Source of the DNA: an uncultured Christensenellaceae bacterium
Lineage (GTDB): Bacteria > Bacillota > Clostridia > Christensenellales > Christensenellaceae
Assembly: GCA_934373295.1 (NCBI GenBank)
Contig: CAKROK010000004.1
Span: 1-58,320, forward strand
Length of the DNA stretch: 58,320 nucleotides
Direction: 5' to 3'
Part shown: positions 52,235 through 58,320 of the stretch, in pieces
How the letters are laid out: every line of letters begins with the position of its first letter
Position numbering within the stretch: the stretch's first letter is position 1
Made by a program: the position numbers and the translations under genes
Notes under the pieces: model-generated
What the model saw: the letters and a program-made list of their open reading frames with translations, nothing else
Databases searched by the model: none
What the model was told of the DNA's origin: nothing

Positions 52235-55200
52235 GCTTATCTTCTCAGGCTCATTTATCGTAAACAGCTTATAGACGTAAACGGACTCGTCATATACGCT
52301 CGTCGCTTTTACGACAACCTTTCCGACCGTCTTTGCCGTAAGAACGCCCTCGGCAGTGATATCCGCACTGCCCGTGAAGTCATAGATCTCCCACTTGACC
52401 GTCTTGTCAAACGCATCCTCGGGAAGAACGTTCGCTTTAAGCGCTATTTTCTCCCCTATTGTCGCGCTATCCTGCTCGATCTCAATGGTTTGCGGCGGGA
52501 TCTTGACAATCTTCTTTACTGTTATCAGCTTTGAAGCGGTCACGGTGTTGTCCTTCGTGCTGGTCGCGACGAGAAGCACAGTTCCCTCGCTCGTTCCGAC
52601 GAATGTGCCGTCCTGCGCGATAGTGCCCTCGCCCGTTCCGCAAACGACGCTCCAGCTCACGCCCTGATCGGCGTCAACGGGATAGACGAGCGCGGTGTAG
52701 CTCACTTCCTCGCCCAGCGGAGCGATGTCCTCGCCCTTTATGGCCGCGTTTACGGGGATGGTCACCTTGCCCTTTACGGGAGCGGACCAGTCGTCTGCGC
52801 CGTTCTCCAGCGCGCAGGTTATCGTGGAGCTCATAGTGACGCCCTCGTATGTGCCAAAGCCGCGCAGTATCTGAACGGAGTTCTTCGCATTAGTCTTTAC
52901 GACGCCACAGGACTTCTTGATATATACGTTCAGGCTCAGGTTCTTTACGTCATACTCTATCTTGACGTTGCTCGGGTCGCTCGCAAGCAGCTTGGAGAGC
53001 CTGTTGTTGTTCATGAACAGATATTCCGCATATTCATTTGCGAGCCCAGTCTCAATATTGCCCTCGCCGTTTTCGAGGATGGTGTCCCTCAACGCCATGT
53101 TCATCCTTACGGAGAACAGATAGTAGTCGCCGGAGGACGCTATCGGAGCAAGCTGCGTGCCGTCGCTGTTTGCGCCCGATACATACGCCTCAAACGACCT
53201 TCTGGTGTATTCACGGCAGCCGTTTCCGACCTGCGCAAACCAGAGGATATCCGAGGTTTTCGCCGCGGGGAGGGAAACTTCAATGCCCTGATACATGAGC
53301 TGTGCGCCCGTCATGACCCTGTGGGCGTTCATGTCCTCAAACCAAACGTCATAGAAGCTGTCGCTCTTTAAGCCCTTGAGCTTGAACGTGCGCGAGCTTA
53401 CGCTGTATGACTTTCTGAAGAACTGCGCATAGCCGTGGCCCTCTTCGGAGTTGATGTATTCCCATGCGGTCCAATCTATCTCGTTGCAGTTCCAATCAGT
53501 CAGCTTATAGTAGTCCTTATAGATGTACTGGCTCGTTATCGCGTGCTCATCCATTATATCTCTCACTACATTATAATCGACATTTGAATTATAGTTGTAG
53601 CCGAGTACGACAAACGCGCTCAGAGACGTCCTTAACGCGAACCTATCCGCAGCGTTTATGCCGCCGTCGCCGTCTGCCTTCGTTCCGAAATAGGGCATCC
53701 ATGCCGCCATCTCGACGTGATATCCCTGCTGACCCGCGGAATCCCTGTAGTTATAGTCCGTCTTATGCAGCGGAACGGCTCTCCTTAAAGTCTCGAGGTC
53801 GTTTCTCTTTCCGCCGGACGCGCAGGAGTCTATGACTGCGTCAGGGAATCTCTCATTGACCTCGTCCCACAGCTTCAGGTGATTTTGAACGTACTTGTTC
53901 TCCAGCATACCTCTGCGGCCGTCGACGTCCGTCGATCTCAAGCTGCCGAGCGGATATGTTCCGTAATCCTCTCTGTAAAGGGATATTTCGCCGTCGTCCA
54001 TTACATAGAATATCTTATTTTTGATCCATTCGAGCGCATCGTCATTGCCTAAGTTGACGAGGTCCGTCCCGGGTATCATCCACTCGGGCTTTATCGTCGT
54101 GCCGTCGTTTTTGAGTAAAGACGTGTTCCTGACGATCTCCGGCTCAAACCAGAGCAGCGTCTTTACGCCCACGCTCTCGCCGTATCTCGATATATCGCGC
54201 ATCCTCGAGGGGAATCTCTTAGTATCCATCGACCATCCGCCCGAATACAGCCATCCTGCGGGATTATCGATGGAGGTCTCCGTTCCGGGGACGAAATACC
54301 AGCCGGCGTCCATCCACCAGTAGGTGAGCTTTATGCCGTTGTCGATATAGTTCTTTATGCCGTTTATCTGATTTTCATCCGTCGCCTGGGTCATCTCCGC
54401 GAACATTTCAGAGGTAACGCCGCATATCTGAGGCTCAAACAGCTTGTCCTCGTCCTTGCCCGTCCTCTCCATGTTGCAGTCGATGAACCATCTTCTCCAC
54501 AGGTTGGTCGCCCTGTCCTCATTTCTTCCGTCGTAAAGCACGAACGCAAAGAGGGGCGTCCTCGCCGTCTCGCCCGGCTTTAAGTAGGATGAGAATACCT
54601 CCTGACCCGCTTCAAATACCGCGCCATCGGCCGTCTTATCAAATGATGCGGACCACTGCTGCGTCCAGCCGACCGCTATGAGCGCGCCGCCATCGCCGAT
54701 CTCGAGGTTATAGTAGGGATATGCTCCCTCCGTGCTTCTTCCGGCAGAAGGCGCGAACGTGCGCTTTTCAGTGACGTCGAATTCAAGCGGCGCGAATTTT
54801 CCGCTGTCACCCGTACTCGTTATAACGTGCGGATCATTGCCCACGAAGTTCAGTTTCGCCCTTACGTCGGACACTATGGGAGAATTCGCCTTAGTATCAT
54901 TTGAGAAATAGAGCGTGAAGTCAAACGCCGCATATTCGGGATAGTATACGCTTATAAGTTCAAACGTAAGACCGGACGTATGCTTTAATACGCTCGTAGT
55001 CGTCTGTGAATTTGTGCTCTTTCCCGTCGACTGCTCGACAAGCTCAAATTCGCCGTTAAAGCCGTTATACTGCTTATCCGCGATCTTAAACGTCACGGGG
55101 AATGTCGAAAGGTCGTTGAGATAGCCCTTATACTGGCTCTCCGCGCGCTGTTTCTCCGCAGGCGCCGCGGTATTTTCGACGTAGTGCATATCGTCTATTT

Positions 55201-57412
55201 CCGAAACGGGGGTGAAGTATGCATCCGCTTCTTCCGCAAAGAACAGCTTTGCGCCCAGCGCCGCCTTTTCGGAAACGCCGCCGCAATATAATCCGAAGAT
55301 GTCTGAGGAATACTTCTTTAAGCCGCCCTCACAGGTTATCTCAAACAGGTATTCGCCCGCGGGTATCTGCGTAAACACAGGTATTACAACGTTTTCGCCG
55401 TTGATGTCATACAGCTTGGCGCTGTATACGGGCGACGTTCCGATGCTCGCCTGATATGTGTCTCTCCAGTTATAGATATTTAAGCCTATCTCATCTCCCG
55501 ATATGCCCGATAAGGCTAAGCCGGTAAGCGGAGCTGTTATGTTCGCCTGCATAGCGGCGGAGGAAACGTTCACGCCCTGCGCGCCGTTTTCAAACGTGCT
55601 TGCGCCGTTGGGATAAACCGCGGAGACGCCCTTGCCTACTCTCGCATAAATCCATGCAGACACGCCCTGAACGGATTTATTCTCGTCGTTTAACGTCCTT
55701 AAAACGAGCTTCTTTGTGCCCGCGGGTATTTCACAGCTTATTGCGGCTGTCTGCCCGCTCTTCATAGTCTTGGACTCATAGATGACCTTGTTATCCGCGA
55801 GTATCACATATGCGGCGGTTCTCGAATTCTGCTGATCGTTGTTGCCGTCGGAAAGTCCGACCGCGCTTTCGAAATAGGTATAACCGAGATTTTCTATGTC
55901 AAACGCTACGTCCGCCGCCGCGGATGCGCCCGAGCCGTTTAACGGACGGATTACGAAGCCTCTATTTCCCGTCAAAGCGCCGTTTCCTATGGACATCCTG
56001 CCGTTTGCGGCGAAGTCCATCCCGCTCGAGACGTTCGCGGTGAGGTCGGATAGATATATCACGCTGCCCGCGCGCTTTATCACGACGCTTGCGCTTTCGC
56101 CGCGCTCGCCCGCGATGTATGCAACCGCCTCGACGTTTATATTCTCACTGCCGTTAAGCGCGAGGTCATACTGCCATCTGAACGTCTCCTGATCGACGGG
56201 GATATTTTCTGCAACGAGCTTTCCGTCGGCGAGTATGCTCACCGTATCGGCGTTTGCATATCCCTTTATCATGCAGTATGCGCCCAGCTCGATGCCGTCC
56301 TTGTCAGACGGGCTTTCTATTACTATCTTGCCTGAGGCGAGGGTGCGGTGCAGCTTTGCCATTGCCCAGCAGCCACCGTCATACGCATAGCCGTCGCCGC
56401 CGTCGTTTTGGAGCAGCTTTAGCTCCTTTACGCCCGATATGTTTACGTCAAACTCGTATTTTTCACCGTATTTCAACTTGGGGCTTTCTGCCAAGACCTT
56501 GTCGTCGCCGTATACTATAAACTGCGTGAGCGTATCCGGCGCAGCGGCCGCCGCCCTATCCTTTCCGACATAGGCCGTGAAGCGCGAATAGCCCATGTTT
56601 TCGATATTATAAGTCACAAATGCGGGATAGTTTGAGCCGGGGTGAAGCCTTATGCCCTTGTCAAACTCCTCCGCGCCTATGCTTATCTTGCCCGTGTTGT
56701 TTGAAGATGAGTCGTTGTCTATCCATGGTTTATAGGAGCCTTCGCAGGCGTAATCCATGTACTCCAAATCGGAGACATATACGAATTCCTCGGGCAGCTC
56801 GACCTTTTCAAGCTCTATTCCGTCAAAAATAGCGTCTCCCGAAAGAATTATTTTAAGCGCAGTGCTGTCGCTCGGAACATCTATCGTCCCCGTGACGTAT
56901 TCCCAGCTGTCGTCCGCCGCCGCGCCAAAGCTGCCGCCCAGCGTCGTGCCGATGGATGCCGCCGCGCCCGCAGTCTTTTTCACCCATGCGGAGAGCTTAT
57001 ATCTCGCGCCCGCCGAAACGGCATATTCCTTGGAATAAGCGTCCGTGCCTTTAAGGCGAAGCGCCGCCGTGCCGTATTTCGCATCCTTTACTATAGAAGC
57101 ATCGTCAGGGATATCCCAGCCCTCTGCGACGTAATTCGTCCTGAATGACTCCAGACCGCCGTTCTCGACGAGGTTTTCGCCTATGAGCGTAGTGGATGCC
57201 TCTCTGAAGGATACGTCGTCAAAGTAAACCGTGTCAGTAACGCTCGCGGCGTTGCCCGTAACGACCGCGTTTATCTTTACCTCGGTGGTCGCGCCGCTGT
57301 ACCACGTGCCAGAGACGTATTCCCAGTGCTGCTGGTGCCATGCGGATATCGTGCTGATGTCCCATGTTGTGCAGTTATATCTCGTTCCCGATATGTTGAA
57401 CAGAGTCGCGTC
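51707..57412 (-). CDS. Secreted GH36 alpha-galactosidase-like protein, C-terminal part after a frameshift
   Basis: Continues the frame broken at about 57413. Numbering here counts the GTG at 56983 as 1; the true frame extends 143 codons further upstream. Modules in order: NPCBM-like domain (about 69-215), Ig-like domain (about 215-305), second NPCBM-like domain (about 308-455), GH36 beta-sandwich and barrel (about 600-1290) with nucleophile Asp1006 (LYREDYG) and acid/base Asp1062 (SCASGGKRND), two Ig-like repeats (about 1410-1580) and the shared 175-residue tail. GH36 enzymes release alpha-galactose or act on raffinose-type sugars. Restoring the frame gives a 2170-residue protein. No LPXTG motif. 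Confidence 0.88.
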   Translation of the reverse strand, partial: DATLFNISGTRYNCTTWDISTISAWHQQHWEYVSGTWYSGATTEVKINAVVTGNAASVTDTVYFDDVSFREASTTLIGENLVENGGLESFRTNYVAEGWDIPDDASIVKDAKYGTAALRLKGTDAYSKEYAVSAGARYKLSAWVKKTAGAAASIGTTLGGSFGAAADDSWEYVTGTIDVPSDSTALKIILSGDAIFDGIELEKVELPEEFVYVSDLEYMDYACEGSYKPWIDNDSSSNNTGKISIGAEEFDKGIRLHPGSNYPAFVTYNIENMGYSRFTAYVGKDRAAAAAPDTLTQFIVYGDDKVLAESPKLKYGEKYEFDVNISGVKELKLLQNDGGDGYAYDGGCWAMAKLHRTLASGKIVIESPSDKDGIELGAYCMIKGYANADTVSILADGKLVAENIPVDQETFRWQYDLALNGSENINVEAVAYIAGERGESASVVIKRAGSVIYLSDLTANVSSGMDFAANGRMSIGNGALTGNRGFVIRPLNGSGASAAADVAFDIENLGYTYFESAVGLSDGNNDQQNSRTAAYVILADNKVIYESKTMKSGQTAAISCEIPAGTKKLVLRTLNDENKSVQGVSAWIYARVGKGVSAVYPNGASTFENGAQGVNVSSAAMQANITAPLTGLALSGISGDEIGLNIYNWRDTYQASIGTSPVYSAKLYDINGENVVIPVFTQIPAGEYLFEITCEGGLKKYSSDIFGLYCGGVSEKAALGAKLFFAEEADAYFTPVSEIDDMHYVENTAAPAEKQRAESQYKGYLNDLSTFPVTFKIADKQYNGFNGEFELVEQSTGKSTNSQTTTSVLKHTSGLTFELISVYYPEYAAFDFTLYFSNDTKANSPIVSDVRAKLNFVGNDPHVITSTGDSGKFAPLEFDVTEKRTFAPSAGRSTEGAYPYYNLEIGDGGALIAVGWTQQWSASFDKTADGAVFEAGQEVFSSYLKPGETARTPLFAFVLYDGRNEDRATNLWRRWFIDCNMERTGKDEDKLFEPQICGVTSEMFAEMTQATDENQINGIKNYIDNGIKLTYWWMDAGWYFVPGTETSIDNPAGWLYSGGWSMDTKRFPSRMRDISRYGESVGVKTLLWFEPEIVRNTSLLKNDGTTIKPEWMIPGTDLVNLGNDDALEWIKNKIFYVMDDGEISLYREDYGTYPLGSLRSTDVDGRRGMLENKYVQNHLKLWDEVNERFPDAVIDSCASGGKRNDLETLRRAVPLHKTDYNYRDSAGQQGYHVEMAAWMPYFGTKADGDGGINAADRFALRTSLSAFVVLGYNYNSNVDYNVVRDIMDEHAITSQYIYKDYYKLTDWNCNEIDWTAWEYINSEEGHGYAQFFRKSYSVSSRTFKLKGLKSDSFYDVWFEDMNAHRVMTGAQLMYQGIEVSLPAAKTSDILWFAQVGNGCREYTRRSFEAYVSGANSDGTQLAPIASSGDYYLFSVRMNMALRDTILENGEGNIETGLANEYAEYLFMNNNRLSKLLASDPSNVKIEYDVKNLSLNVYIKKSCGVVKTNAKNSVQILRGFGTYEGVTMSSTITCALENGADDWSAPVKGKVTIPVNAAIKGEDIAPLGEEVSYTALVYPVDADQGVSWSVVCGTGEGTIAQDGTFVGTSEGTVLLVATSTKDNTVTASKLITVKKIVKIPPQTIEIEQDSATIGEKIALKANVLPEDAFDKTVKWEIYDFTGSADITAEGVLTAKTVGKVVVKATSVYDESVYVYKLFTINEPEKISISTLKVKLSATLYTYDGKVKKPAVTVTDANGAKVDSSNYTATYASGRKTPGTYTVKITMKGSYTGSKTLTFAIRGKQMSVSKLMALSKGFKATWVKQSYVTGYQVQYSTSSKFTSKTTKQYTITKYTTTSKTVTKLKAKTKYYVRVRSYKTTKISGKNYNVYSAWSKAKSVTTKK

Positions 57413-58220
57413 CGTCGATGTCGCTCATGTCGAGGTACGTCCAGCCGTTGTTCGTCTCTCTGTAGACGTCCGCGGAGAGCATGTACCACTTGTTCTGGTC
57501 GATGGAAATAGCCTGGTCAAGCCTCGTTATGCCGGAAGTCGCGGGGACGGAAAGAGAGCTTTCTCCTTCGGTGGACATGGAGCCCACGACCTGCGCATTG
57601 CCCGCGATGAGCGACCAATTTGACATTGCGGATTCAAAACCGCTGTTTTTGACCTTGTTCACGACCTCGCGCGTTATCTTTCTTATGGAGATATCGTCGA
57701 ACTTGACGTTTCCGGATGCGGTCAGCTCGATTTTCGCGTTTTGCGCCTTATCCGCTGTGAAGCTCTTTGTCAGGCTCACCCATTCTCCGTTGGCGGCGTC
57801 GCTCGTGTCGAGCGCGGCTATCTGCGCGTCGCCGATTAATTTTAAATCCGCCTTGCCGCCGTTTTCAGCCTTTACCCATGCCGAAAAGACGTATTCGCCG
57901 TTCGCCGCAAGGGCAATCTCGGAAGACGTCGCCTTGCCCTCTGCGTCTGCGGAGTATGTCAGCGCGAGCTTGCCCTCCTTGGCGTCTCCCTTTTTCACTT
58001 CAAAGCCCTCGCCGCACGTCCATCCGGAAATTTCCGTCGACGGCTCGAGGTACTCCTCAAACGACGGGTTAACGATAGTCGTCTTTCCCGCCGCGCCATT
58101 ATCCGCGAGCGCGCCCATCGGGAATATGCCTATTATGAGCATTACCGATAAGACAGCGCAAAACAGCCTTGTCAAAAGGCTTTTATGCGAATAAACAGCT
58201 TTTTTCTCCTCTTTTTTCAT
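57375..58220 (-). CDS. N-terminal part of the frameshifted GH36 exoprotein
   Basis: A 281-residue open frame: signal peptide (residues 1-39, ending GALAD), two CenC-like beta-sandwich modules (about 45-185 with NPSFEEY and about 190-270 with NSGFESAMSNW). A third module, VENGGLESFRTN, lies beyond the break in the other frame. The last 13 codons after DMSDID are out of frame with the downstream protein. AAGGAGG is eight bases before the ATG. It is read as one gene with 51707-57412, broken by one extra base. Confidence 0.85.
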   Translation of the reverse strand: MKKEEKKAVYSHKSLLTRLFCAVLSVMLIIGIFPMGALADNGAAGKTTIVNPSFEEYLEPSTEISGWTCGEGFEVKKGDAKEGKLALTYSADAEGKATSSEIALAANGEYVFSAWVKAENGGKADLKLIGDAQIAALDTSDAANGEWVSLTKSFTADKAQNAKIELTASGNVKFDDISIRKITREVVNKVKNSGFESAMSNWSLIAGNAQVVGSMSTEGESSLSVPATSGITRLDQAISIDQNKWYMLSADVYRETNNGWTYLDMSDIDGRDSVQHIGNEI

Positions 58221-58310
58221 TATTTTCCTCCTTCATATTATTTTGACAGGTTGATCTCCCTGTTTTTTATGAAACCATTTCGTCGCTGAAATTGTTAAAC
58301 TATGCAAAAT

Positions 58311-58316
58311 ATTATA
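58311..58316 (-). promoter_or_regulatory. -10 box of the GH36 gene, preceded by GGGG at the window end
   Basis: On the minus strand TATAAT lies about 90 bp before the ATG; the four bases upstream of it, the last of the window, are GGGG. The -35 box and the rest of any G tract are outside the window. Compare the GH2 promoter, where TATAATATT follows a G10 tract and one C. Confidence 0.55.
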
Positions 58317-58320
58317 CCCC

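Overview
The window looks like a chromosomal segment of a spore-forming, gut-type member of the Clostridia (Firmicutes). Support comes from the pgpH-ybeY-dgkA-era-recO order, the ylxM-ffh-rpsP-khpA-rimM-trmD cluster, mutS-mutL-miaA followed by a YnbB-type lyase, a cotJABC spore-coat operon, sigma-A promoters with TTGACA/TATAAT boxes, and strong AGGAGG ribosome binding sites. I did not compute base composition; coding regions look mid-range in G+C. No phage, insertion sequence or CRISPR array is visible.

Layout. 1-3185: housekeeping genes for rRNA maturation, lipid recycling, ribosome assembly and repair. 3182-4266: a DUF421/DUF4363 membrane pair on the minus strand. 4415-7637: response regulator, histidine kinase and lipoprotein in one operon. 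7913-16408: one very large secreted protein (2831 residues) with nine beta-sandwich modules, a GH2 glycosidase core, two Ig-like repeats and a 175-residue tail. 16517-19939 (minus): SRP, S16, tRNA methylation and 16S processing genes. 20178-24739 (plus): L21/L27, an Ogg-type glycosylase, DegV, and a GntR-regulator/tyrosine-recombinase pair. 24763-32625 (minus): mismatch repair, tRNA modification and prolyl-tRNA editing operon. 32773-41727: mixed envelope, regulatory and hydrolase genes and one tRNA-Ser. 41906-43081: cotJABC. 43138-50367 (minus): ABC transporter, MATE exporter behind a riboswitch-like leader, two nitroreductases and a low-molecular-weight phosphatase. 51707-58220 (minus): a second giant exoprotein, a GH36 alpha-galactosidase-like enzyme, interrupted by a one-base frameshift.

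The most notable signal concerns the two giant exoproteins. The GH2 gene has a consensus sigma-A promoter whose 19-bp spacer contains ten consecutive G, the architecture of a slippage (phase-variable) promoter: loss of two G would give the optimal 17 bp. At the other end of the window the GH36 gene has TATAAT immediately preceded by GGGG where the sequence stops, which may be the same arrangement cut by the window edge. The two proteins share a 175-residue C-terminal cassette (about 89% identical by hand alignment). A third partial copy of that cassette's 3' end, with its terminator, lies just behind the GH36 gene. Together these suggest a family of switchable, tail-sharing surface glycosidases that exchange DNA by recombination. 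This is inference and needs population-level sequence data.

Other observations: twin palindromes 50 bp apart in the ylxM promoter; L27 lacking the cleavable extension together with absence of the Prp protease gene; a 38-bp palindrome at the promoter of the GntR/recombinase operon; a MATE leader resembling the guanidine-IV (mepA) class; and an ABC permease whose extracytoplasmic domains are encoded by much more A+T-rich DNA than its membrane segments.
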